Source of the DNA: JBARCX01 sp049794535
Lineage (GTDB): Bacteria; Pseudomonadota; Gammaproteobacteria; Xanthomonadales; Rhodanobacteraceae
NCBI GenBank assembly: GCA_049794535.1
Contig: JBARCX010000161.1
Location: 1 to 7,329 of the forward strand
DNA length: 7,329 nt
Direction: 5' to 3'
Shown here: one piece after another, positions 1 to 5,480 of the stretch
Layout: each line of letters begins with the position of its first letter
Position numbering within the stretch: position 1 is the first letter of the stretch
Notes under the pieces: generated by a model
Databases searched by the model: none
Told to the model about the DNA's origin: nothing
The model's input: the letters and a program-made list of their open reading frames with translations, nothing else
Translations under genes and position numbers: made by a program

Positions 1-423
1 TGCCAGCACCGCTCAACGAATTAATCGAAGCGCCATGGGTCGTGTTGCTGAAATCGAACGTGCCGCCGTCGCTCACGCTGCTCGAGCTGGCAATGTTGCC
101 GCTGCTGCTGAGTGCCAGCGTGCCGGCACTGATCGTGGTGGCGCCGGCATAAAAGTTGACTCCGCTCAACGTCTCGTTACCTGCGGATAACGTGAGGCCG
201 CCGCTGCCGTTGATCGAACCGCTGAACGTATCGCCCGCATTGGCCAGGGTTAGCGTCTGCCCCCCCAGCGTGACCGTGCCATTACCGCTCAACGATGTGA
301 TCAAAGCACCAATGGCCGTGTTGCTGATATCAAACGTGCCGTTGTCGATCACGCTGCTCGAGCTGGCGATGCTGCCACTGCCGCTGAGTGCCAGCGTGCC
401 AGCACTGATCGTGGTTACACCGA
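1..423 (-). repeat. 276-bp (92-residue) tandem repeat in passenger
   Basis: About 147 bp at 1-147 are repeated at 277-423, an exact 276-bp offset (for example the shared 19-mer at 73-91 and 349-367). In protein terms, ISAGTLALS-x-SG-x-IASSSSV, GTFD-x-SNT and the following SLSG motif recur every 92 residues. The copies are clearly diverged, with scattered mostly silent or conservative changes. The array probably continues beyond the left edge. This is the beta-strand repeat ladder of the passenger, not a separate element. Confidence 0.85.
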
Positions 424-2287
424 AATACGTATCGTTGTTGGCAAGGGTGAGCGTGCCGGTGCCGACTTTGGTCAAGCCACCGTTACCGGAAACGACGCCG
501 GTGAGTGTCAGGTCGTTGACGCCGGTATCGAAGGTGCCGCCGTTGCCACCTAAGGCAATTGCGCGATCGGAGTTGAAAGTGGCCGTGGTCTGCAGCGTGC
601 CGCCGTCCAAGGTCAGACCGCCGGATGTTCCGCCCAGATTGTTATCCGTGGAGATGGACAACGTGCCCTGATCAACGACCCACGCGGTGGTTGCTGTCGT
701 GGTGTTGGTCAGGGTCCACGTGCTGCTGCCGGTCTTGCTGTAGGTGTTGAAACCGTAGTATTGCGGCGTGCCGGTATAGCTGGTCGGTGCGGTGGTGACG
801 ATCTGCGAGACATCGAAGCTGCTGTTTGTCGCACCACCCAGCGCCAGCGTGTCACCGCCATTCGTGCTGCCACTGGTGCTGACTACATTGCCGACAAAGC
901 TGTAGCCGGCTTGGAGAATCAAGGTGTTAACGCCGCCACTGAAGTCGACAGCATCGGCCTGCGAGACAGTATTAGTGCCATTAATAGTGCCCGTGCCACC
1001 GGCGATTACGCCGGCATTGATCACCGTGGCGTCCCCCGTCGAAACCACGCCTGCGCCGCCTACGTCACCAATGGGATTGCCCGTGTGAATGTCGCCACCG
1101 TTACCACCGTTAATCCCGCCATTGTTGGTCAGCGTAAAGGACGAACCGGCAACACCCGCGCCACCATTTCCACCCGAACCGTACTTAAAGATGGCTCCTC
1201 CAACACCAGCCGCACCGCCCGCTCCACCGGTGACCTGACTGTTATTGGTCAGCGTAAAGCCGGTGCCATTGATGCCCGCGCTGCCCGCTCCACCGTTACC
1301 ACCTGGGGCACTGGTTCCAGCGCTCGCACCGCCCGTACCGCCAGCACCACCCGCACCACCCGCACCACCCGCACCACCGGTGATCTGCCCGTTATTGGTC
1401 AGCGTGAAGCCGGCGCCACTGATGGCTGCACCGCCCGCTCCGCCGTTGCCACCCAAAGCGCCATTGCCACCGGAATAACCCGGGCTGGCTCCACCGCCCG
1501 CACCACCGGTGCCGCCCGTACCACCCGCGCCACCCGTGATCTGGCCGTTGTTAGTCAGACTGCCACCCGTGGCGCCTATAGCTGTACCGCCTTGTGCGCC
1601 AGCGTTACCTGCACTGCCACTGACACCGCCACCACCAAGGTAGCTGCCGTTTGCACCGTTTGCACCGTTGGCGCCATTACTACCGTTCGTACCCGTTACA
1701 TTGACCGCGGCACCCGCACCCGCGCTGCCAAGTGTCGCGGAAGCATTAGTAAGCACCATGCCTGCCGTCAGGCTGGTGCCCGTGCCGGCCAAAGTCAGCG
1801 TGCCGGCGCCGGTCAATGAAACCATCGCGTTGCTGACCAAGGCACCATTGATCGTGATGTCGCCAGCATCGTTGATAGTGGTGGTGGCGGAGAGCGCGGG
1901 CAGCGTACCGCTGACATCTATCGTGTTGCCCGAGGCAAGCACGATATCGATGGTGCTACCTGGGTAGCTGTTTGCCTGCTGGATAGCCCAACTAAGACTA
2001 CCGGTCGTTGCACCTGTGCCGTCATCGGTGGACTGGGTCACCGTGTAGGTGGCGGGAGTGGGATCGGCGAAAGCTGTCGGTGACGCCAGCAACGCGATGC
2101 TACCCAGCGCCATCGGAATCGAGCTGAGCAAACCGAACATCGCGCGCGGCAACGGCCGCAATGCGATGCCTGACACGCGATCGGCGGCGCTGACCGTATT
2201 GCCGCCCTGCGGCGAGTGCGCAAATTCCGAGGCGACTTGCAGTGCACCGAGTGTGCGGTTCCAGACCAAACGATAGATACGGTTCAT
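1..2287 (-). CDS. ESPR-type autotransporter / beta-helix surface protein, N-terminal 762 residues (3' end outside window)
   Basis: The frame is open from the ATG at 2287 to the left edge with no stop. The protein starts MNRIYRLVWNRTLGALQ, the extended signal peptide region (ESPR) of type V-secreted proteins. A hydrophobic segment (about 50-70) and an AFA|D signal-peptidase-like site (74/75) follow. Residues 83-140 (S97-L-S-W-A-I-Q-Q-A-N106) match the usual start of a right-handed beta-helix in autotransporters. Residues about 207-400 are Gly/Ala/Asn-rich repeats with four TLTNN motifs. From about 600 come autotransporter-associated beta-strand repeats (GGLTKVGTGTLTL at 603-615, TTISAGTLAL at 625-634 and again 92 residues later). 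The visible protein has no cysteine and only three lysines, typical of secreted passengers. The expected role is an exported adhesin or surface fibre. The translocator end is not visible, so a classical autotransporter barrel, a two-partner exoprotein or another type V form cannot be separated. An AGGGGA Shine-Dalgarno lies 8 nt before the ATG. Confidence 0.9.
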   Translation of the reverse strand, partial: MNRIYRLVWNRTLGALQVASEFAHSPQGGNTVSAADRVSGIALRPLPRAMFGLLSSIPMALGSIALLASPTAFADPTPATYTVTQSTDDGTGATTGSLSWAIQQANSYPGSTIDIVLASGNTIDVSGTLPALSATTTINDAGDITINGALVSNAMVSLTGAGTLTLAGTGTSLTAGMVLTNASATLGSAGAGAAVNVTGTNGSNGANGANGANGSYLGGGGVSGSAGNAGAQGGTAIGATGGSLTNNGQITGGAGGTGGTGGAGGGASPGYSGGNGALGGNGGAGGAAISGAGFTLTNNGQITGGAGGAGGAGGAGGTGGASAGTSAPGGNGGAGSAGINGTGFTLTNNSQVTGGAGGAAGVGGAIFKYGSGGNGGAGVAGSSFTLTNNGGINGGNGGDIHTGNPIGDVGGAGVVSTGDATVINAGVIAGGTGTINGTNTVSQADAVDFSGGVNTLILQAGYSFVGNVVSTSGSTNGGDTLALGGATNSSFDVSQIVTTAPTSYTGTPQYYGFNTYSKTGSSTWTLTNTTTATTAWVVDQGTLSISTDNNLGGTSGGLTLDGGTLQTTATFNSDRAIALGGNGGTFDTGVNDLTLTGVVSGNGGLTKVGTGTLTLANNDTYFGVTTISAGTLALSGSGSIASSSSVIDNGTFDISNTAIGALITSLSGNGTVTLGGQTLTLANAGDTFSGSINGSGGLTLSAGNETLSGVNFYAGATTISAGTLALSSSGNIASSSSVSDGGTFDFSNTTHGASINSLSGAG
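1081..1560 (-). repeat. Glycine-rich repeat block with four TLTNN units
   Basis: Four units share the pattern (F)TLTNN-(G/S)-(Q/G)-(I/V)-(T/N)GG followed by a GGA/GNGG-rich tail. They begin near residues 243, 293, 343 and 383. At DNA level the TLTNN core recurs at 1537, 1381, 1231 and 1111, so the spacing shortens from 156 to 150 to 120 bp along the protein. All spacings are multiples of three, so units could be gained or lost without breaking the frame. This is a Gly-rich loop or stalk region inside the autotransporter passenger. Confidence 0.8.
1325..1378 (-). repeat. 9-bp tandem repeat (GGTGGTGCG), six units
   Basis: Six consecutive 9-bp units on the minus strand. Three are GGTGGTGCG exactly, one is GGTGGTGCT, then GGCGGTACG and GGCGGTGCG. 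They encode Gly-Gly-Ala/Thr at residues 304-321. The exactness of the first three units suggests recent slippage. Length changes would stay in frame. Confidence 0.85.
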
Positions 2288-2295
2288 TGAAAAGA

Positions 2296-2301
2296 TCCCC
2301 T
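2296..2301 (-). promoter_or_regulatory. Ribosome binding site of autotransporter gene
   Basis: AGGGGA on the minus strand, 8 nt before the ATG at 2287. It supports this start, which also gives a complete ESPR. Confidence 0.75.
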
Positions 2302-2314
2302 GTTTAAAGACCTG

Positions 2315-2377
2315 GCGAGACGGGCTCGCTCAAAAATGTGGCGCACGAATCTCTAGGGCACGGCAATGCCGTTCCCT
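2315..2377 (-). other. Two hairpins in the autotransporter leader
   Basis: On the minus strand, AGGG-ACGGCA-TGCCGT-CCCT (2355-2377) is an inverted repeat of 4 + 6 bp with one internal mismatch and a one-base centre. A second 5-bp stem GCGAG/CTCGC with a 5-nt loop lies at 2315-2329, 13 nt from the Shine-Dalgarno. Neither is followed by a T tract in the minus direction, so they look like 5' leader structure rather than terminators. I could not pick a convincing -35/-10 pair between 2288 and 2441. Confidence 0.4.
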
Positions 2378-2391
2378 TCATGCGGTGACTT

Positions 2392-2435
2392 AAAAAAACT
2401 TTTTTGGCACTGCGCGCGAACTAGTCGCAGCGCAG
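2392..2435 (-). terminator. Possible terminator after the sulfotransferase gene
   Basis: Six bases after the sulfotransferase stop, the minus strand can form a 9-bp stem (CTGCGC-GCG with CGC-GCGCAG, one bulged base, 7-nt loop) at 2435-2410. A run of seven T (2398-2392) follows, but only after an 11-nt gap that includes six A. The gap makes this a poor textbook terminator. It would separate sulfotransferase and autotransporter transcription. Confidence 0.35.
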
Positions 2436-2441
2436 CTGGAC

Positions 2442-3257
2442 TCAGATCACCCGCACTCCGCGCAAGTTGAGTTGCGGGTCGCGCCAGAACGCGTCGTTCT
2501 CAAATCGTCGAAAAACATCCGGTGGCAAAATGCTGGTGCGCTCACGTAGCGCAACCTTCTCGCGCACGGTATGCAGCCCAGGCGTGCCTGCGCGCATATC
2601 GAACTCGTTGGCGTCGTAGCTCAAACGCTCGAAGTCATGCGTGAAGGCCGGCTCACCGATAAAGTCGTAGACCGCCTGCATGGCGCGCGCCGGATCGCTG
2701 ACCAGTGTTTCGTATTGCAGCAGCATCAGATTTGCCGTGTCTTCGCCGTAATACGCTTCTTTCAGCGCGTTGTAGGCAAAGCCGACCATGCCATCGCCAT
2801 TGGCAACGCCTTCGCTGCGCGAATAGACGGTGCCACCGGGCTGGTAGTTGAAAATCGACGAGGGCTGGAATGCATTTTTGCGGATCAGCTGCTCGATGCT
2901 ATCGATGATCCACGACACATGACGCACGCAGGCGATCACCTTGCCGCGCGGAAATAGCGACTGGAGATTGCGCAGCTTGCTGCACCAGATGCGATTAGTG
3001 TCGAACACGACTTCGGCATCGAACTCAGGACCGTAGTACTGCTCGAACAGGCCCTTGAGCATGCGGCGGCGCTGGTCATCGGTGATGAACACCGAATATT
3101 CGTTGCGCCCGCCGAGTTCGCCCAGCAGGGTGTTGAATGCCCCGCCGATCGGCCCGCTCATGCCCGCATGAAAACGCGGGTTTTGACGCAGGATGGCTGA
3201 CAGCAAAGTAGAGCCCGACCTGGGTAGGCCCGAAATAAAGTGAAACCGACGTTCCAT
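2442..3257 (-). CDS. Sulfotransferase family protein (PAPS-dependent, Sulfotransfer_3-like)
   Basis: The 271-residue protein starts MERRFHFISGLPRSGSTLL. G10-LPRSGST-17 is the P-loop-like 5'-phosphosulfate-binding motif of PAPS sulfotransferases. The 3'-phosphate motif is V111-R112-HVSWIID-S120, with the Arg and Ser eight residues apart as in the family. A C-terminal QYETLVSDP-x9-FIGEP (181-203) is also typical of bacterial sulfotransferases. There is no signal peptide, so it should be cytoplasmic and move a sulfuryl group from PAPS to an unknown acceptor (small molecule, glycan or protein tyrosine). I chose the ATG at 3257 because an AGGGGG sits just ahead of it and homologous proteins start close to the P-loop. 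The in-frame ATG at 3275 (six residues longer) has no good ribosome site and lies just after a strong hairpin. Its neighbours are an AraC regulator upstream and the autotransporter downstream. The substrate cannot be read from the sequence. Confidence 0.85.
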   Translation of the reverse strand: MERRFHFISGLPRSGSTLLSAILRQNPRFHAGMSGPIGGAFNTLLGELGGRNEYSVFITDDQRRRMLKGLFEQYYGPEFDAEVVFDTNRIWCSKLRNLQSLFPRGKVIACVRHVSWIIDSIEQLIRKNAFQPSSIFNYQPGGTVYSRSEGVANGDGMVGFAYNALKEAYYGEDTANLMLLQYETLVSDPARAMQAVYDFIGEPAFTHDFERLSYDANEFDMRAGTPGLHTVREKVALRERTSILPPDVFRRFENDAFWRDPQLNLRGVRVI

Positions 3258-3261
3258 CCTT

Positions 3262-3267
3262 CCCCCT
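3262..3267 (-). promoter_or_regulatory. Ribosome binding site deciding the sulfotransferase start
   Basis: AGGGGG on the minus strand, 4 nt before the ATG at 3257. The alternative ATG at 3275 has only an AGGG 13 nt away. This favours the shorter 271-residue form. Confidence 0.6.
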
Positions 3268-3284
3268 GAAGGCATTAATCAATC

Positions 3285-3312
3285 TGCGCCCTGGCAGTAC
3301 CGCCCGGGCGCA
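3285..3312 (-). other. GC-rich inverted repeat in the sulfotransferase leader
   Basis: Perfect 7-bp arms TGCGCCC and GGGCGCA enclose 14 bp that are themselves partly self-complementary (GGC...GCC around GTAC). It lies 27 nt before the chosen ATG and just upstream of the alternative ATG at 3275. There is no following T tract, so it is not a typical terminator for the AraC gene. It may be a leader hairpin or a protein-binding site. Confidence 0.5.
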
Positions 3313-3348
3313 CCACATCTTTCAGTACTTAAGTAAACGAGCGACCAC

Positions 3349-3369
3349 TTGGCCTTTGTGACAAGCCAA
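3349..3369. promoter_or_regulatory. Imperfect inverted repeat next to the CRP/Clp-type site
   Basis: TTGGC and GCCAA arms (5 bp, perfect) enclose 11 bp that contain a TTGT-G-ACAA palindrome and a TTTGTGA half site like those of the neighbouring 22-bp palindrome. It lies between that palindrome and the likely sulfotransferase promoter. It may be a second operator, but the short arms make this tentative. Confidence 0.3.
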
Positions 3370-3376
3370 CTTTCCG

Positions 3377-3398
3377 TTTTGTGATTATCCTCACAAAA
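3377..3398. promoter_or_regulatory. Perfect CRP/Clp-type operator, TTTTGTGA-N6-TCACAAAA
   Basis: A 22-bp palindrome with perfect 8-bp arms and a 6-bp spacer. It contains the TGTGA-N6-TCACA core recognised by CRP-family regulators such as E. coli CRP and xanthomonad Clp. It lies 66 bp after the AraC stop and 119 bp before the sulfotransferase ATG, so the sulfotransferase is the natural target. On the minus strand a weak -10-like TTTACT (3337-3332) would put the palindrome centre near -62, the class I activator position. The promoter itself is an inference. The palindrome is seen directly. Confidence 0.65.
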
Positions 3399-3463
3399 AA
3401 ATAGGCGACTTGACCGTCCGTCTCACTTTCAAAAGATGAACTCTTGTGCTTAGACACTATTTT

Positions 3464-4465
3464 CTAGGCAAGCTCTGGCGTACCGGTGAGGTGTTGTAGA
3501 TCGAGCGCCCGTGCGCGCATGTCCTGCGGACTCATATCGAAGGCACGACGAAATGCCCTGGTGAAATCCGAGGCGCTTTTAAAACCCAACCCGTAGGCGA
3601 TTTCGGCCACCAAAAGATGGGAAAAACGCACCAGCTCGTCCGCCGCCATCCGTAACCGGCGATGACGGATGTATGCGCCGAGCCCTCCTTCGTGCTCGAA
3701 CCATCGATAGACCGTGGCGCGCTTCAGTTGCAGCGCCTGCACGACGCTTGCAGGTGTCAGGTCACTCTGATGCAAGTTGGCTTCGACATAACGGCGTACC
3801 TGCCCCATCACAGCGGCTTGAACGGCGGCGCGATCAGCCCCCATCAGGCGCGACTCTTTTCGAAACGCGGCAACCAGCAACTGAGCACCCGCCGCTAACG
3901 CGTCAATGGCGTCGTGCGGATCAAGCTGCGGTATTTCTCTACCAAGGGCTGAGACGTGAGCCATGATCAGGCCAGCAAGCGGCGACCCCTTTGGCACGGC
4001 TCGGCCATGAATCGACTCGCCATCGGATAGCTCTGCATCGAGAGTCGCCTTCGGCACGAACAAGCTCAGCAGGCGACAGTTCGATCGCTCAATGCGGAAA
4101 GGCTGCTCCATATCAAGCGCAAGGATCTTATGCACCGAGTCCGCAGCGCTGCGCTTCTTGTGCATGCCCGTTACGTTGTCGGCCTGGCCTTCCACGAAAA
4201 GATGAAAGACGTAGTCCCGGCGAACATCGGTGGAAACGCGCGCTACTGACCGCTCAAGCACCATCGCTTCGCTACGGCAATCTGTGAAAGTCATCCCGTC
4301 GACTGCATACCGATCGATGTTTGCAGTAAACCCTTCGGCGAGCTGCTTATGCGAAACCGGTACATCGACCACATGCCCCACCCGTTCGCGCCAAGCCAAC
4401 AACTGCTTATCGGCAGCCAGATCGCTGGTGCTGAAGCTACTTGTGACGATGGAAGGGCGGCGCAT
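3464..4465 (-). CDS. AraC-family transcriptional regulator
   Basis: 333 residues from the ATG at 4465. Residues about 10-200 form the N-terminal ligand or dimerisation region, resembling the AraC_binding_2 (cupin-like) type. It starts FSTSDLAADKQLLAWRERVG and includes DYVFHLFVEGQ (84-94). The C-terminal DNA-binding domain has a first HTH around 236-277 (LTPASVVQALQLKRATVYRW) and a second around 283-318 (VAEIAYGLGFKSASDFTRAF then RRAFDMSPQDMR), the classic AraC/XylS signature. The length is usual for this family. A GTG at 4507 would add 14 residues and the extension has coding-like third positions. Neither start has a clear Shine-Dalgarno. I prefer the ATG because related regulators begin about ten residues before the FSTSDL-type motif. 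The gene is divergent from the two-component operon and upstream of the sulfotransferase on the same strand. Its effector and targets are unknown; it may regulate either flank or itself. Confidence 0.9.
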   Translation of the reverse strand: MRRPSIVTSSFSTSDLAADKQLLAWRERVGHVVDVPVSHKQLAEGFTANIDRYAVDGMTFTDCRSEAMVLERSVARVSTDVRRDYVFHLFVEGQADNVTGMHKKRSAADSVHKILALDMEQPFRIERSNCRLLSLFVPKATLDAELSDGESIHGRAVPKGSPLAGLIMAHVSALGREIPQLDPHDAIDALAAGAQLLVAAFRKESRLMGADRAAVQAAVMGQVRRYVEANLHQSDLTPASVVQALQLKRATVYRWFEHEGGLGAYIRHRRLRMAADELVRFSHLLVAEIAYGLGFKSASDFTRAFRRAFDMSPQDMRARALDLQHLTGTPELA

Positions 4466-4634
4466 GTTGCCGTCGGTAGGTCGAGGCGGCGTGGCGAGCT
4501 GGGTCACGGGCCGGTTCCCAGGGTTCCACCGCGATATCGAAGACCATCGGGTGATGGCCCTTGTCCATCGAGTGTGCAGGCGACGTTTTGTTGACGCAGA
4601 TCGGCAAGCGATGTGGCGCCGGATCCCTTTTGAG

Positions 4635-4665
4635 CCTGTCTAAAATCCAAGGTGACATAGACAGG
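4635..4665. promoter_or_regulatory. Inverted repeat CCTGTCTA-N15-TAGACAGG, candidate operator
   Basis: Perfect 8-bp arms with a 15-bp spacer. The arm centres are 23 bp apart, about two helical turns, which suits a dimeric regulator binding one face of DNA. It lies 128-170 bp upstream of the two possible AraC starts and about 200 bp upstream of the response-regulator ATG. There is no T tract on either side, so a terminator is unlikely. The likely binder is one of the two regulators encoded on either side; this is inference. Confidence 0.5.
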
Positions 4666-4737
4666 TCGCACGAACGTTTCCCCGATAATTCCAGCAGTTC
4701 ACCCCGGGCCGGCTGTGCCACAGGTGAGTAAATACGT

Positions 4738-4757
4738 GACTTACATCAGACTTACAT
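4738..4757 (+). promoter_or_regulatory. Tandem direct repeat GACTTACAT x2, 11-bp period
   Basis: Two exact copies of GACTTACAT (4738-4746 and 4749-4757) are 11 bp apart, one helical turn. They sit about where the -35 region of the response-regulator promoter should be, just upstream of a TATAAG. Tandem sites one turn apart are common for response regulators and AraC proteins. A chance repeat cannot be excluded. Confidence 0.45.
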
Positions 4758-4766
4758 AGCGCCAAA

Positions 4767-4775
4767 TACTATAAG
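4767..4775 (+). promoter_or_regulatory. Possible -10 element for the two-component operon
   Basis: TACTATAAG contains TATAAG (4770-4775, five of six to TATAAT). No good TTGACA lies 16-18 bp upstream, where the direct repeats sit instead, so an activator-dependent promoter is plausible. A second TATAGT at 4793-4798 also scores five of six and also lacks a -35. The transcription start is therefore uncertain. Confidence 0.3.
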
Positions 4776-4837
4776 CAGGGGCTTGTGTTCCCTATAGTCC
4801 ATTTGGATTGATCGTTGCCGGAACGGTTGTACAGTTA

Positions 4838-4853
4838 TCGGCTTCCGAGCCGA
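4838..4853 (+). other. Hairpin immediately before the response-regulator start
   Basis: TCGGCT and AGCCGA (6-bp perfect arms) flank the tetraloop TCCG, a UNCG-type loop. It ends 9 nt before the ATG at 4863, where a Shine-Dalgarno would be expected and none is clear. It could lower translation or be an operator. If translation began at the TTG at 4815 it would be coding instead. Confidence 0.4.
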
Positions 4854-4862
4854 CAAGTTGCT

Positions 4863-5480
4863 ATGCGCATCACCCGTTTCCTGCTTATCGACGACCACGC
4901 GCTCTTCCGCTCCGGCATTGCCATGGTGCTGAGCGCCGGCCTGCAGGACATCGAGATCTTCGAGGCCGCCTCCATTGCGGAGGCTCTACGCAACCCTGCC
5001 GATACGCTGGACCTGCTGCTGCTCGATGTGCAGCTGCAGGGGCTCAATGGCCTGGAAGGCATTGCCTTGCTCAAGCGCAAATGGCCGGAAGCGAAAATCG
5101 TAGTGGTGTCCGCCCTCTATGACCCGGAGGTCGTACGCGAGGCGCTGGAACGGGGAGCCCATCGATTTATTTCGAAGGCTCAAACACCGGACGCGATGCT
5201 GGAGGCCATTACCGCACTGCTGAACGACCACTCGGCGACGTCGTCGGAAGGCCTTTCCCTTGCATCGGCAACAGCGTTGCGCTCAACCAAACTTACCCCG
5301 CGCCAATGCGAGGTGCTCGATCTACTGTGCCAGGGACTATCGAACAAGATGATCGGCCGACACCTCAATCTGTCTGAGAACACGATCCGCGGTCACGTAC
5401 AGGCCATCCTGGCGGCATTGCAGGTGTCCAGTCGCTCAGAGGCTGCCTTCATGTCGCGACGCTTGGGGTTGATCGGTTGA
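4863..5480 (+). CDS. LuxR/NarL-family two-component response regulator
   Basis: 205 residues from the ATG at 4863. Residues 1-120 are a receiver domain with the acidic pair D10-D11, phospho-acceptor D55 (LLLLD), S83 in the Thr/Ser position and K105. All switch residues are present, so it should be phosphorylated. Residues 144-194 (LTPRQCEVLDLLCQGLSN then KMIGRHLNLSENTIRGHV) are the LuxR-type HTH, giving the standard NarL architecture and length. It should act in the cytoplasm as a DNA-binding regulator. Its stop overlaps the start of the hybrid kinase by 4 bp (TTGA), so the two are translationally coupled and the kinase is the obvious partner. A TTG at 4815 would add 16 residues (MPERLYSYRLPSRQVA) that do not belong to the receiver fold. 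I reject it, although the ATG has only a weak ribosome site. Confidence 0.92.
   Translation: MRITRFLLIDDHALFRSGIAMVLSAGLQDIEIFEAASIAEALRNPADTLDLLLLDVQLQGLNGLEGIALLKRKWPEAKIVVVSALYDPEVVREALERGAHRFISKAQTPDAMLEAITALLNDHSATSSEGLSLASATALRSTKLTPRQCEVLDLLCQGLSNKMIGRHLNLSENTIRGHVQAILAALQVSSRSEAAFMSRRLGLIG

Larger units (their letters stand above)
4466..4862. other. Divergent intergenic region between AraC gene and two-component operon
   Basis: About 400 bp (or 355 bp if the AraC gene starts at the GTG) without a convincing gene. It contains an 8+8-bp inverted repeat, a tandem 9-bp direct repeat, -10-like sequences and a hairpin just before the response-regulator start, each listed separately. A small CTGTG-C-CACAG palindrome is at 4713-4723. 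A 94-codon minus-strand frame (4437-4721) crosses these sites but looks spurious. Confidence 0.6.

Noticed and set aside
1325..1378. CRISPR-like short regular repeats
   Set aside because: The units are 9 bp, contiguous without spacers, in frame, and encode Gly-Gly-Ala inside the passenger.
156..1967. Long plus-strand open frames (156-671, 761-1819, 1245-1478, 1668-1967) with Pro/Val- or Thr/Arg/Ala-rich products
   Set aside because: They are antisense to the autotransporter frame. Their low-complexity products simply mirror the Gly/Thr/Ala repeat codons, and they have no recognisable domains.
2571..2957. Plus-strand 128-codon frame opposite the sulfotransferase
   Set aside because: The minus-strand frame has complete PAPS-binding motifs; this is its shadow.
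3326..3335. 10-bp palindrome TACTTAAGTA upstream of the sulfotransferase
   Set aside because: Short, AT-rich and overlapping the proposed -10; it does not extend beyond 10 bp, so it may be chance.
3430..3463. Possible terminator just after the AraC stop
   Set aside because: Only a loose GCTTAG...CTAGGCAAGC pairing with bulges, and no T tract following in the minus direction.
3662..4643. Several plus-strand frames opposite the AraC gene (3662-3898, 3673-3966, 3991-4287, 4230-4643)
   Set aside because: The AraC frame carries two clear HTH motifs; these are shadows with no domain of their own.
4437..4721. 94-codon minus-strand frame from a GTG, ending inside the AraC gene
   Set aside because: It overlaps the AraC start region in another frame, crosses the inverted repeat and has no domain or ribosome site I recognise. 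A frameshifted upstream extension of the AraC gene cannot be fully excluded; comparison with orthologues would settle it.
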